The notes under the pieces are model-generated. The model made no database searches. It had not been told where the DNA came from and was given only the letters and a program-made list of their open reading frames with translations. 64,000 nucleotides of DNA from Ophiostoma sp. CBS 140.51. Its lineage: Eukaryota; Ascomycota; Sordariomycetes; Ophiostomatales; Ophiostomataceae. Position 1 is the first letter of the stretch, and every line of letters starts with the position of its first letter. Of this stretch, positions 22,387 to 34,905 are shown piece after piece. The stretch spans positions 1 to 64,000 of the forward strand of contig JANSLP010000143.1 in the NCBI GenBank assembly GCA_029298735.1, given 5' to 3'. The position numbers and the translations under genes were made by a program.

Positions 22387-23841
22387 AAAGGGAATACGAA
22401 AGTAGTTGTGTACAGTAGTAGTGTATCTAAGAGCAAAAAAATACTTAGTAATACGACGTACAGAGGAAAGAGCACGAAATACGGAGTATTACGGCAGAAT
22501 TATCTTGTATGTAAGTCCCCCTGTTCCCCTCGTCTCCCTGGCCCTGGCCCTGGCCCTAGTCCCTGGTCCCCGTGCCATCGCGTCGGGTTCAGAGACGGCG
22601 CCAGGCGCCTCCCCTCGGTAAGAGGCACAAGTATTATTACCAGATGTCGTCGAGGTGGTCGAGGTCGTATTACTATCAGGTTCCAGCCCCCAGGAGCCCA
22701 GCACTTTGTTACTGCCCCCACGATTTTTTCTGTTCATCTTTCTTTCTTCTTTCCGTCTTTCTCTCATCCTGACGTCGTAATTTATGGCTACATAATAAAA
22801 GGGACACCGTTTTCTAATATTACAGGGTGATAATGTCACCTTTCCCCCTCTTCCCACGCGACCGCAACAATGTACGCACAAACGCAGAATGGAGCACACG
22901 CGAGGACGAGCTGCTGCAATCGTTTGGCATACCCATCTCTGGACAATTGCGGTACTCTGTTACTCAGTCACCCTGCATTATTGCCAACTGATGCCAAGCT
23001 ATCCGAGATCATCCAGCATTTGCTCGGCATCCGACGATCCATGTTGGACACGACGCACGGGAGAGCTAGGAGCGAGGATTGAAGCCTGTTAGCAATCCCG
23101 TCTCCCAGTCGAGCCCCAGTCTGCCAGCCAGCCTCTTGGGTGCAACCCCTGCCTCGCTTCGTTTGCATTGCGCCACTGCAGCGCTGGGCCAGACAGGTGA
23201 AAAGCACGACGGATTGCTCTCCACCTCCTTGCTGCCTCCTTCTCATCGGGTCTCTCATTCGCTCTTTTTCACGACGGGCCCCTTCTTCTTTCCACCGACT
23301 GACCCGGAACCCGCATCTTGCAACCTGCAACCCGTTGAGCGGTGAGTGGTTACTTGCTTGTCCCAAAAAAAACGCTGGTAAAGGCATCTTGCCATTTAAG
23401 GTCGCCGTACACATACTTGTTTGCCGCAAGTCGCGTGGGTTCAGTGTATCTTATGATCTTACATTGCTCTTCAAGACATGCTGCACGACATGAGATACCG
23501 CGTATCTTAGATACAAGTAATACGTTGTACTTCGTAAAACAATGGCTCTCCACCCGAGCCCCTTCTTGGGGCTTGCTTACGGAGTAAGGCCTAACCAGTG
23601 GCCTGGGCCGGAGGGATTTCCAAGGATGCAAGGACACATCAATACCAAAGGAAGATTACGGCGAAAGTAGTCAGGGAGCCTGGCTCATCTGGAAAGGGCG
23701 ATGGCCGCCCGGACGCGACATACAACAAAACCCGAAGAGCGACTTCCGAGTAAACTCTTAAAACATGTCTTTATATATAAAGATATGAAGTATAGTATAT
23801 ATATATATATAAGCAGCAGGCAGGTTATACTCAATACGAAG

Positions 23842-23877
23842 TACTTGTACTTGTACTTGTACTTGTACATGTACAGA
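23842..23877. repeat. TACTTG hexamer microsatellite
   Basis: Several tandem copies of ACTTGT follow directly after a TACGAAGTA word at 23835 and end in TACATGTAC. The repeat may have grown from the dispersed 9-bp word family, which is inference. Confidence 0.85.
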
Positions 23878-25864
23878 CTGACGGAGGGCTCTGCACTTGG
23901 ACAATCAAGAGGTTATTCGTTGTCTTCTGCACGAAGTACTCCGTACGGAGGATGTATCCAAATTGTGGGTCCTCTTGCAACCAGCTGCAACCACCCCTGT
24001 CACCCCTTCCCGCTTTTGCCTCCCTTCCCCCATCCTTGTGCGAGTTCGGCTCCCTTCTATCGGGTCCAGGCTCGTGGCGAAGGCAACAATGTTCCGCACG
24101 CTGCGCTCGCATCTTCACGTCGTCCCCTGCACGGAGAACTCATACCGGGACACCCATTTTCGGGCACTGCCGCCAGGATCCTGTACCTGTGGTCCAAGTA
24201 TCACTTCGAACGGAGGGCTTCCACGCAGCTGACGACTATTCAGTACACAAACATACTTATGTATGGTATGGAAATACAACACCAATATACTGTGAAATCG
24301 TGAGTTTTGGTTGGTCGAGAAGAGTATCTTGCGGGGACTGAACACGTTGTTCAGAGTGCAGGCTCGTATGTCTACATATATGCAGCGTGTATGTCGTATC
24401 TTACTTTGTATGCACACAAACAAAATACCCAGTGAGATTACAATGTATCTGGCCCAAAGGGCTCCCCCAATCCCCTGCTCTCCTCTTTCTCTTTCTTCTA
24501 CTCAGTAGGCTGTTTCGCTTCGGGTTTTTTCGTTTCTAGGTCCTTGCCACCGTCTGCAACACACCAGAAAGATCTTTGCATGTTGTCAGGTCGTCAAGTT
24601 GTCTCCTTGTCGAGGTTGTTTACGAAACTAGAGTGGGGTGTGCAGATGTGCAAACGCGCAAATGAATAACTCTGTGCTGAGTTTCTCAAAAAGCAACTCA
24701 ACAGACAGATGTCACTAGGTTGCCGTTGTCCACTTATGAAGTACATATACGAAGCATAAGCATTCGTTTGCCACTGGATGAAATGGCCTGTGGGGTGAGG
24801 CGGTGTAGGAAGCCCAACATACGTAGTATAGTTCCCGATGGCCACACCATGAAGTCCAAATCGTTCCGCGAGGAAGTCTTGTTTGATTGTCTGGTGTGCT
24901 TGACCCACGAAGCTGATTCTGGCCTTGGACCCAACACCCAGGAGCCAGTCTAGCAACCGTCCAATCTCAAGCTTCTTGAGCGGCCCGGCACCCACCCTGT
25001 CACCCCCCTCCCCCCTTTGCGCCTCTGCAACACACATATCCACACACATACAAACATACAACGTACACGGCCTCTCTCCCACCTTCTTCCACCCCCTTCG
25101 ACGGCCCTTCCCCCCCGGGTCTGCAGCGTTTGGTATCATCAGATATGCGTGTACATATCTCCTGTGCGTCGGAGGAAATAACAAGATACATAGTACGCAG
25201 GGCGTATGGCACATGGGTGATGAGCAAGACTTCCTCTTGAAGAGACGAAAGACTGGAATCATCATTGGAGATGGCCTTTGAGTCTGTTGTACGCCTGAAC
25301 GCATCCGCAGGTGCACCACTGCCTTGTGCAGACATCCATGGCCTCGCTGGTGTGTTTCGTCCCATACGCCATTGACCCCTACACTACTACACCATACTTC
25401 GTAGAGCGTATCGTTGTTGCAGATCGGACACTCATTGCAAGGGTAGGTGCAGACCTGCTGTGTATATAAGAGCACAGAAAACCCACACAAGACACCTGTT
25501 TCTTGCATCCTTCGTCCTCTTTTCTCCCACCCTTCTCCTCGCCTCACCCTTTTCGCACATCGAGACGGCCAGACGGTCGCCTTGGTCTACCCTACCGGCA
25601 GAGCCAATACATGTACTCGCGCTCGCGCTCGCTTGAGCTGAGTATAAATCCCTACTGGGCATCTATGATCCGCTTTTGATGCTTACAAGCCGGAGGGCGC
25701 ATTTAACTTCCCGCCGACTATCCAACAACGTGTGCCCTTTCTTCATATCTTCCCTAACTCTTACATTCTCCTATCTCTTCCCCTCTCCCTCTTCCCCCTT
25801 CTGGCTCTTTATCATCTTGTTCTTCTTCATTCTCTACACCTTTCTCTGCCCTGCCGCCATCGTG

Positions 25865-26223
25865 ATGGGGAGAGGCAAGATGGACGAGGCTGCGGCTGCA
25901 AGGATTCGGAAAGCCAGAGGTGAAAAGGTACGACTCAGACCAGAATGTTCTCTCCCTTTCCAGACGGTTCGGATGAATCAATACAGTGACCACTGTTACC
26001 TTTTCAGGGACACACCTGAAGAAGAGAGAGAAAGGCAGAAGAACAAGAACATGAACAACAAGTGCAATAGGCTGACGTTGGACTGGAACACAAGGACGAA
26101 TTTGCACGCCGAGCCCAGATCGCAGCATTGGCAAACAAAGATGCAGGATCCGGTAAGAGCAGCCAGCAAGTCACCAAGTACACAGAATCAGCGAGTCAAC
26201 AAGGGTGCACCGGCGGAAAGTGA
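25865..26223 (+). CDS. Small SMP/LEA-like protein
   Basis: Probable small protein resembling the seed-maturation-protein (SMP) type sequences of fungi, which are hydrophilic and rich in Ala. Exons 25865-25927 and 26095-26223 encode 63 residues. The first exon reads MGRGKMDEAAAARIRKARGEK and the second begins DEFARRAQIAALANKDAG. The repeated Ala/Arg pattern AAARI..ARG then FARRAQ.AA is the recognisable part. The 167-nt intron starts GTACGA and ends AAG, a weak pyrimidine context, so the acceptor could differ. The C-terminal tail is Ser/Gln/Thr-rich. Function is unknown; related proteins are often linked to desiccation or stress. A second ATG sits at codon 6. Confidence 0.6.
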
Positions 26224-27658
26224 CGTGGAGCGTGAATGTGCTGAGAGCTGACCTAGAAACTGGCTGAGAAACTGGCTGAGAAACTGATTGAGAGGCTGGC
26301 CGAGAAGCCGGACGGTTGTTCTTTTAAATCCAGTGTGTGGGGCGGAAAGGCCAACAGGCACAAATTGAAAGGCGGCAGAATATCCTCCTTGTGGGACGCC
26401 GTCCGTGTCTGCTCAGTGTATATTTTTTATGGTGTTCTTCTTATCGATATCCCATCTTTGTTCTTCTCTCAAAACCTATCCACCTTCCCGTCTTTAATGA
26501 TATCCACTTTTCTCTATTTCGACACGACAAAATTTGCGTGAATGAATAAAAGTGTTATGTCGTACTATCAGTGACGTTGGTTGTATCTTATATGGCCAGT
26601 ATGAACACGGCACGTGCCACTGAATAACAGAACATTGTTACATAAACGACAGACGACAGACGAAAAATGATAAAATAATAGACGGTGGATCTTACATGAT
26701 AGACGGATGCAAGAATAGACGAGGCTGCCCGTGAGATTGAACTGGATGCCAGACCGCGATAAGCGAACTGCACACAGTCTCCAGGCTGGGCCACCAGGCG
26801 GGCCGGCTCGGCTAGCGAGGCTATGTGGACAGGGAAGGACCGGGACAGGGAGATAGGTTTGGCGGCCAGAAAAAGACCAGCAAATCCACGGATAACCCTA
26901 TAATAATAATATGTACTATAACGTGACTCTAGATCAAAGGGGACTCGTATTTATTATTTACTTTGGTTGTGGTGTATCTCCGTAGTGTGTATTGTGTGAT
27001 GTGTACTCTTCAGCCAAACTTGATTGGTTCGCGAGTACAGGTACCAGTGACGCTAGCGTAGTTCCTCCTCAGAATTATGTACCAGTACATTTGGTGCTGC
27101 CTGAGTGGAAGCGCCTACGTAGTACGGAGTAGTCCGGAATACACCTAATTAATTACGTCGTAATCATTACAGACTGCGGTAATACTTCGCACACCACATA
27201 ATATTACGTTGAAGGTAAGTATTGCTCCATACAGGGCAAACCACCTGCTATGACTTGTCACCGTTATCTCCTTCTTGCTCCTTTTCCTGTATTCCGTATC
27301 CTGTATCACTCCGTCCAACGTCTCGAGATCCCTTGCTAGGCCCGACAAATACGATAGGACCACAAACAACACGCCGCGCCAGGCCACCCCGGACTACCTC
27401 ATCGACGCGACCTTACCTGATACCGGCATCGGTCTGACGCCGGTCTGACGTCGCCGCCAATAGACCAACGCAACGCTGGCACCGCTGCCGTCCCATATCG
27501 ACTATCGACATCCCGCTTCAAATTTTCTTCTGTGACTTGCCCGACGCGTCTGACATCGCGCAACGTGGCTACTGGCCTGGTTGCTTCTCTGGACACGCGT
27601 CTGAGCATCCATAGTGCCATATTTCTCACTCTCAGTGCCCATCACTGCCGCCACCGCC
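26224..27658. other. Gene-free interval before VAC14
   Basis: 1.4 kb without a recognised gene. A short GAGAAACTG-type repeat lies at about 26255-26300. TACGTAGTA/TACGGAGTA (27116-27131, overlapping) and TACGTCGTA (27154) occur near the middle. The last 300 bases are probably the VAC14 promoter and leader. Confidence 0.6.
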
Positions 27659-30600
27659 ATGGACCCGAGCATACAGCGCGCTCTGAACGAGAAGCTGTAT
27701 GAGAAGCGCAAGATTGGTGCTCTTGAGTATGTCCACCCATTACCAGTCCCACCGGTGCCTCGACCTTATCTTCTCCCAGGCCTCCTGCTGGTTTCTTTGT
27801 TTGCTGTCTTTGCTGGACGCCGCCCCTGGCTGCGCCTTGTTTTAACTTGGACCCTGATCTCGACCCTGAACTCGACCCTGATCTCAATCTTGACCACGAC
27901 GGCTAATTTTATTTGTTCTCCAATAGACTCGAACGCTCAATCCGTGAGCTTGTTGCCACCAAAGACACCGCGGCCGTAGAAGCCATCCTCGACCAGCTCT
28001 GCAACGAATATGCATATGCCGTCCACCAGCACTCGCGCAACGGTGGCCTTATCGGACTGGCTGCCGCTGCCATTGCCCTCGGCTCCGTACGTACTTGTCT
28101 AAATATGCCACCTCCCTTCCCTCCCCCTTCCGGCTCCTTTTCCCTCCCCAATGCTTGGCTAACTGCTTTCCCAGGAACTGCCGCGTTATCTGGAAACCAT
28201 CGTCCCGCCCGTTCTGGCCTGCTTTGTCGACCAGGATGCTCGCGTGCGCTATTACGCCTGTGAGGCCATGTACAACATTGCAAAGGTGGCCAAGGGCGAG
28301 ATCCTGATCTACTTCAACCACATCTTTGATGCCCTTTGCAAGGTGCGCTACCTTTCCACCTATCTCCCACTTCCTTCTCTCTTCTCCCGCGCCACTTTGC
28401 TTCGCTCTACTCTACTAACAGAATCCCCCCCTCCGGTATAGCTGGGTGCCGACTCCGAGCTGTCCGTGAAAAACGGAGCGGAGCTGCTTGACCGCTTGGT
28501 TAAGGACATCGTCTCCGAGTCTGCTGCCACTTACGTCTCTGTCCTTGCCAACCCCGACTACAGTAGCGGCGACAAGGGTTTCAACCAGGACGACATCGAT
28601 CTGCCTACCGCCTTCTCTTTGAAACGATTCATACCCCTCCTAAAAGACCGCATATTTGTCCTTAATCCCTTCACGCGGACGTTTCTCGTCGGCTGGATCG
28701 TGCTGCTAGACTCCATCCCCGACCTGGAGCTGGTGGCTTACTTGCCAGAGTTCCTCAGCGGATTGCTGACCTTTTTGAGCGACACAAACCGTGACGTCCA
28801 TATTGCCACCCAAAACTGCCTCGACAAATTCCTGAGCGAGATCCGCAGGATTGCTCGTATCAAGAAAGGCATCGCCGACAGCAGGAAGTCCAAGACGCGC
28901 TCCGATGCTAAACGCAAGCGCGCTCGAGCTGGCTCGCTCGGAAGCATCCCGGGCCACGATGCTGCACTAGCCAGAGGCCACCGTGACAGCTCAGACTCGT
29001 CCACCGTTGCTGCAGACGCTCATACCTCGGCCACCCGGAACGGTGCTGTCAGTGGTGGCGATAGCGATGCTGGCGCCGGCGCATACAACGACAATGCCTA
29101 CGATGACGACGATGATGGCCACAACAACAACGATATTGAAGAAGATGACGGCGATAGCGAGGACGACTGGGTACCCGGCCAGGACGTCAATATTCATTAC
29201 GCTGCCATCTTGGATATCTTGACCGACACGCTGGACTCGCCCCAAGGTATGTTGAAAAGAATTTTCTTGTATTTTCTTTTCTTTCCCGTGATGCAGCAGC
29301 ACCTCCCCTCCTCTTCATTACTTTTCAGTCTTTTTTATCGTCCATATCTACCTTCCCCCCCTCAAGATGTAGATGTGCTAATCGTTCTCTCTTTCTTTTT
29401 ATTATTATTTCATACAGGAGAGGACGGTCTTCTGGAATCCCTCCGTTGGATTGTTGAATTTCTGGACATATGCCCTGAAGAAGTGCTGCCGTTTACTCCC
29501 AAAATTCTTGCCCATCTGCTTCCAGCGCTAGCGAGCGGTATTGAAACTATCAGACAGGCTGCCGTCCGTGTCAACAACTCGCTGATCAACTATGTCGTAT
29601 CCCTCCCCGTTGACCAAGAGGCTGGCTCAACATCGGTGCCGCACCGAGCGACTAATCCTACTCCCATAGCAACTGCCGAACGCCAGGATGCCAGTAGCAC
29701 TCGAGCGTCTTTGTCTAGCTCCAGAGACCTTGACGGATCGAGTCCCGCATCGTCCTCCCTTTTGCCTACGAGAGCCGCATCAGCCGCAACAACTGCAGCT
29801 CCTGCTGCTCGGCGATCACCAACGCCGGCAGCTGCTTCGAACCAGATGCTTTCCGGCCTCTCCCAACAGCCGGACCTGGACTACGCCGCTGCCGTGAGCT
29901 CTCTTACACTACTTTTCCTGAACGATCACGAGGCAACGCGTGTTGCAGCACTTACATGGCTGATCATGCTACATCGCAAGGCGCCTAGAAAGGTCTTGGC
30001 CTTTAATGATGGGACATTCCCAGCCCTGCTCAAAACACTGTCGGACCCAGCAGAGGCCGTTGTGACAAAAGACTTGCAGCTTCTATCGCAAATATCTCGC
30101 AATAGTGAAGACGACTACTTTTCGAATTTCATGGTGAATCTCCTGCAGCTGTTTTCCACGGATCGGAAACTGTTGGAGACACGGGGAAACCTCATCATTC
30201 GTCAGCTTTGTGTCAGCCTCAGCCCCGAACGGATCTACCGAACTCTTGCCAATTGCATAGAGAAGGAAGAGGATGTTGAGTTTGCTAGTATCATGGTCCA
30301 AAACCTTAACAACAACCTTCTAACAGCGCCGGAGTTGGCTGATCTCCGAAAGCGGTTGCGGAACCTGGAAACGAAGGACGGGCAGACTTTCTTTGTTGCC
30401 TTGTTTCGCTCCTGGTGCTACAATGCCGTGGCCACTTTTTCCTTGTGTCTCCTTGCCCAGGCCTATGAGCAGGCCTACAATCTGCTCCAGATCTTGTTTG
30501 TCCCGAACACTTTTACATCTATGCCTCCCAGCAGTATTTTTTCATATGGGCAGTGCTGCCTATATTTATATTACACTACCAGACCGGACGAGCTAACGTG

Positions 30601-31456
30601 CTGAATTCTAGTGCCGAGCTGGAAATGACTGTGAACATACTCATTCAGATCGATAAATTAGTACAGCTGCTAGAATCTCCCGTTTTCACTTGTAAGTTCT
30701 AAACCTGTGGCACCATGGCAGGCATACAGTGAACAAATTATTTACGATTGAATTTCTGACACACGTTCTTGGCCGTCCTTTAGACTTGAGGCTTCAATTG
30801 CTCGAGCCGGACAGATTCCCGCATCTATACAAGTGCCTGTATGGCTTGTTGATGTTGCTACCTCAATCATCCGCCTTTGCCGCTCTTCGGAATAGACTGA
30901 ACAGTGTCAGCTCCATAGGCTATTTGCACACGGCCCCTAGAGGGTAAGGTTTTCTTTTTCTTCTTTTTCTTTTAGAATTTTTGTCTATTTAGAGGCCTCA
31001 CGGATCACACACAGAAGCCATGCACTAACATGCGCGACGCAACTCAGAAATAGCACATCCGCGACCGGCCCGAATTTCGACCGACCTAACAGACTGAAAG
31101 GGAGAGAAGACGGCATCATCCGCTGGGGAGAGTTGCTGGAAAAATTTCGGAGTGTGCAGGAGCGCGCGCGCCGGTCGCAGAGATCGATAGGCGGCTACAT
31201 GGGCGATTATATGGAAGAGAGCCTGCCGTTCGGGTTGGGGTCCGATCTTCGCGTGGGTGACGGTGTTGGTGCCTTGGAGCACAGAAATACCCGAGATGCT
31301 GGTGTAACAGCTCGGGCAGTCGCCGGCGCCCCCCCCGTCCATGCCAAGGACACCTCTGTGCAGCCGGTACCCCCGACGAAGGCGAAATCAAGCCTGGGGA
31401 AGCAGCTTGGGAGGTTTGGTGGTGCCGTATCTGGCAGGGTCAAGCGAGGTCACTGA
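27659..31456 (+). CDS. VAC14: Vac14, scaffold of the Fab1/PIKfyve complex
   Basis: HEAT-repeat scaffold that holds the PI(3)P 5-kinase Fab1 and phosphatase Fig4 on the vacuole/endosome membrane and controls PI(3,5)P2. Eight exons: 27659-27726, 27927-28086, 28175-28342, 28442-29246, 29418-30495, 30612-30691, 30784-30943 and 31048-31456, giving 975 residues. Hallmarks: N-terminal LYEKRKIGALELERSIREL, the HEAT segment DQDARVRYYACEAMYNIAKV, DRLVKDIVSESA, and the C-terminal Fig4_C/Vac14 block (AYNLLQIF then AELEMTVNILIQIDKLVQLLESPVF, LRLQLLEPD). A low-complexity acidic insert (YDDDDDGHNNND) follows the first HEAT group, and a Ser/Ala/Pro-rich insert lies around bases 29600-29860. Every splice keeps phase. 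It is convergent with HAUS1, 110 bases apart. Confidence 0.95.
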
Positions 31457-31566
31457 GAGGATTTAAAGCGCGAGTGTGTTCTGGCTTTCTCTCTGGCCTC
31501 TGGTCGTTATAGATACTGGGACTCCCATAGAGTAATGGCGTTCATGAACCAGAATGAAAGTGGCAT

Positions 31567-32496
31567 TTATCGCGACCGTTTCGGCGTAGCTTTCTCGACA
31601 AGGCCTTCGAACACGATGTCGCGTTTTTGCGTAGTGGCGTGAAGCTCAGCACGGAGCGCCTCAATGTGTAGCTTGGCAAGCTCCGTGTCGGGAGGAAGGT
31701 CTTTGAAGGCCTTGATCTGCTTGATAAGAACGTTGTCGTAATCTAGTAGTGTTAAGAAGATTGCCTCGTCATTCGCCAGTTGTTGAACGGACGTTTCTGG
31801 AGGCTTGACCGGAGCACTGCACTTCTCCTTTGCGTCGTGAAGACGAGTCGTGCCCACCTTCATTCTGCGTTGAAGCTCCAGGTTCTGTTTTGCTAACGAT
31901 GCCGAGGGCCGGTATCCATCGCGCGCTTGCTCTTCAAAGCGACACTGTAGCTCCACTAACTGATCGTCGACATGCTGGCAAAGGGCATTGGTCCTAGAAA
32001 AGGCACGCTCCAGCTGGGATAGATACATGTGTAGGTCTGTGACCTTGCGTCCCATGGCTGCTGGCGCCGGAAAGGCGACTCCGAGCTCAACGGACGTCGC
32101 GGCCAGTGACTCGAATGCGGAGCAGCCTTCACGAGAGAGATAGCTTTCTATAGACACCGTTATTCTATCTGCCACAGCCGCAGGAGATGCCTTGATCGCA
32201 TCCGGGCCATACTCTGGGCCCGATCTCTCACCGTCTTCGGCGTCGGACAGAGTCTGCCCTGCCGATGCTTCAAAGCTAGAGATCAAGCCGTGATCTTCGT
32301 CGGCGCTTTCGTTTAGCGCTGCGAGTGCAACAAGGGCCCTTAGTGTCTCGGGATTGCGCTCAAAGGGAGGAGGTGAGCGGTTGGGGAACTTGGACGACAG
32401 CCAGCTGTCTACGTAGTTCCAGTCTTTTGCTGTTGAGGAGGCCAAACGGGCGACAGATGGGGAGAAGATGGCGGCCGTGGCTGGAATGTGTGCCAT
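31567..32496 (-). CDS. HAUS augmin-like complex subunit 1
   Basis: Probable Haus1, a coiled-coil subunit of augmin, which recruits gamma-tubulin to spindle microtubules for branching nucleation. It is one uninterrupted exon of 309 residues starting at ATG 32496. The N terminus FSPSVARLASSTAKDWNYVD with WLSSKF is the family's conserved entry. The centre and C terminus are heptad-rich (YLSQLERAFSRTNALCQ, LAKQNLELQRRM) and end ELHATTQKRDIVFEGLVEK. It shares a divergent promoter with the J-protein gene. Assignment rests on my reading of family features rather than on catalytic motifs. Confidence 0.8.
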   Translation of the reverse strand: MAHIPATAAIFSPSVARLASSTAKDWNYVDSWLSSKFPNRSPPPFERNPETLRALVALAALNESADEDHGLISSFEASAGQTLSDAEDGERSGPEYGPDAIKASPAAVADRITVSIESYLSREGCSAFESLAATSVELGVAFPAPAAMGRKVTDLHMYLSQLERAFSRTNALCQHVDDQLVELQCRFEEQARDGYRPSASLAKQNLELQRRMKVGTTRLHDAKEKCSAPVKPPETSVQQLANDEAIFLTLLDYDNVLIKQIKAFKDLPPDTELAKLHIEALRAELHATTQKRDIVFEGLVEKATPKRSR

Positions 32497-33276
32497 GATG
32501 GAATTGCCCGGGCCAGATTGTGTAGAAACAGGCTGTAGAAAACAGACTGTGTAAAAAGGGGTGGTAGGTATGCGTGGTAAAGAACCATGGGGTTATTTGT
32601 TTGTTTATTGTTTGTTATGGCAAATATTACTACGGAGTCAAAAACACATCTCGACAGATGCATTAGCGTAATACACGGTACCTTGTAGCCTGCGTGCTGT
32701 GTACTCGGTAATTACCAGGTAATTACCAGTACCAATAGAACAGCCTGACAGCCTGACAGCCTTCAACCCTGCCGCCGCGCTCCACTTACTATCTGTTACT
32801 TACATCAGCCCACCTTATTGGCCAGTTCAACTCAGACCTGTCTGAACTTCGTCAGTACTTCCCCGTAGCTCGAAAAGGCCAGCTTGCCACCCGCACAAGG
32901 CTGCCCTAAATTGAACGATTTACTGTAAACCGACAAAAGGAGAGATGTTGCCAACGAGACTGTCTGTCGCACATCTGTAAATCGTCCCAGAGCAAGGACG
33001 CATCCCAAATCCCACTTCTCTCAACTCCTCCATCTTACCAACATCCATCGCGATACACGATATCCCTCCGCATGTTATTGCAGCCTACCAGCGCCCGACA
33101 CGGTCACCTGAGCTGAACCTGAATTAGTAGGCGGCCATTCTTTCCCACCTTTCCAGCGCAGCGCTTCAGCGCTTTCTCACAACTTGCTGCCCGGCTGCCG
33201 ACCATCTTACCACCCTCCGGCGTCCCCGTCCTCCCCGCCCTCCTCGCTACCCGCGGCATCATTGCATCATTGCATC
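32497..33276. promoter_or_regulatory. Divergent promoter region HAUS1/J-protein
   Basis: 780 bases between start codons. Short local repeats (GGTAATTACCAG near 32706-32730, CCTGACAG near 32743-32760) are present. No gene is recognised. Confidence 0.55.
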
Positions 33277-34905
33277 ATGCTCATCAAGATCTCAGCCATA
33301 GCCCTTGCGGTACGCGCTGTTTCGGCGCTGGCGGCCGAGGATATCCCAGCCGACACGCCCGTGTCATCACTACTTGCGTCCGCTCAGGGTCATCTTTCTC
33401 GCGGGGAGACGGGCGAAGCGCTTGTATATTACGATGCCGCTATTGTGCGCGACCCGACTGACTACCTCACATACTTCAAGCGGGCGACCACGTACCTCAG
33501 CCTCGGCCGCGCATCACAAGCGACAGATGACTTCAACACAGTCCTGTCGTTACGGCCAGGGTTTGAGGCTGCCCATGTCCAGCTGGGGAAATTAAAGCAG
33601 CGTGTGGCAGACTGGGATGGCGCTCGCGATCAGCTGCGGCAGGCCAAGGGCTCGTCTGATGCCCAGGACCTTTTGGCTGCGGTGGACGAGGCAGAAAAGG
33701 CTGCGAAGGCGGCTGAGGTGGCCGAGGCCAACAGCGACTGGGAGGAGTGTGTTAATCAAGCTAGTGTGGCCATCATGGTCGCGACGAGGGCCGCCTCTTT
33801 ACGAAACATACGTGCTCGTTGTCGTTTCGCCCGTGGCGAGGTTGAGGAGGGCGTTGGCGACTTGCAGCATGTGCTTCATTTGAAGCCAGGCGATGTATCG
33901 CCATTCCTCGTAATCTCGGCCATCAACTTCTACGCCCTTGGCGACCTTGAGAAGGGCATGTTGCATGTGCGCAAGTGCTTGCAATCCGATCCAGACTCGA
34001 AACCCTGCAGAGCTCTGCTGCGCCAGGAAAAATCAGTTGACAAGACATTGGCCAAGATTGAGAAGGCTTTCTTGAAAGACCAACCATCGACAGGAACGAT
34101 GCAACTCATTCCAACTGGCGACAACCCCGGCCTCATCCAGGAAGTCAAGGACCAAATGTCCGCTCTGCGCGAGCAGGGCATTCTCCCTGCAGCAGCGCCT
34201 AACCATCTTGTTTCTAAATTGACTGGCATGACCTGTCAGGGATACTATACGGTACGTTATCCTCCCCTAGGGACCCCGAGAGCCATAGCATCTTCGATGG
34301 TGGCTAACGATGAGTAGATGAAAAGCAAGAAAGCCACCCTCTGGTGTGATGATGCCCTCCGACTCGATGAGCATTCTCTGTATGGCCTGCTACACCAACA
34401 CAAAGTGCAGCTGGACGCTGAGCAGTATGAGGCAGCCATTGAGACACTCAAAAAGGCGAAAGAGGCGCACGGTGACGAATCCGATCAGATCAACACATTG
34501 ATCAACGAGGCCGACGTTTTGCTGCGACGGAGTAAGATCAAAGACTATTATAAGGTCATTGGAGTGCCCCGTGATGCCGATGAAAGGCAAATCAAGTCGG
34601 CCTATCGTAAGCTGTCCAAGCTGCACCACCCGGACAAGGCAGCCAAGCAGGGATTGACGAAAGAAGCGGCGGAGAAGAAAATGGCAGAAATCAATGAAGC
34701 GTATGAGATCTTGAGTGATCCTGAGCTTCGTGCAAGATTCGACCGAGGCGACGACCCGAACTCCAAAGGGCAGCAGAATCCGTTCCAGGGCAGCCCCTTT
34801 GGAGGCGGAGGCCAACAGTTTATGTTCCAGCAGGGCGGCGGCCAGCAGTTTAAATTCCAATTTGGCTCTGGCGGCGGTGGCGGTGGTTTTCCCTTTGGGA
34901 GATGA
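33277..34905 (+). CDS. ER-lumenal TPR and J-domain co-chaperone (P58IPK/DNAJC3-like)
   Basis: Hsp40 co-chaperone of the ER lumen that binds unfolded clients through TPRs and hands them to Hsp70/BiP. Exons 33277-34251 and 34318-34905 encode 520 residues. The N terminus MLIKISAIALAVRAVSALA is a signal peptide. TPR repeats fill residues 30-395 (for example GEALVYYDAAIVRDPTDYLTYF and GDLQHVLHLKPGD). The J domain spans about 400-470, with YYKVIGVPRDA and the essential HPD at 429-431. A Gly/Phe/Gln-rich tail (FGGGGQQFMFQQGGG) ends the protein. No KDEL-type retention signal is visible. A longer in-frame reading upstream (from 33184) would bury the signal peptide, so 33277 is preferred. Confidence 0.93.

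Larger units (their letters stand above)
21633..25864. other. 4.2-kb gene-poor interval rich in short repeats
   Basis: No convincing gene. Contents: a 9-bp minisatellite (22353-22386), a CCCTGG run (about 22538-22556), AT dinucleotides (about 23796-23812), a TACTTG hexamer repeat (23842-23877) and about ten TACNNNGTA words from 22104 to 25403. A short frame at 22833-22985 has a faint Myb-like match (see findings). Larger frames such as 24594-25547 minus look random. The end of the stretch (about 25440-25860) is pyrimidine-rich and is probably the leader of the next gene. Confidence 0.6.

Noticed and set aside
24594..25547. 317-codon minus-strand frame in the gene-poor interval
   Set aside because: Amino-acid composition is irregular, with no conserved motif and no splice or start context to favour a gene.
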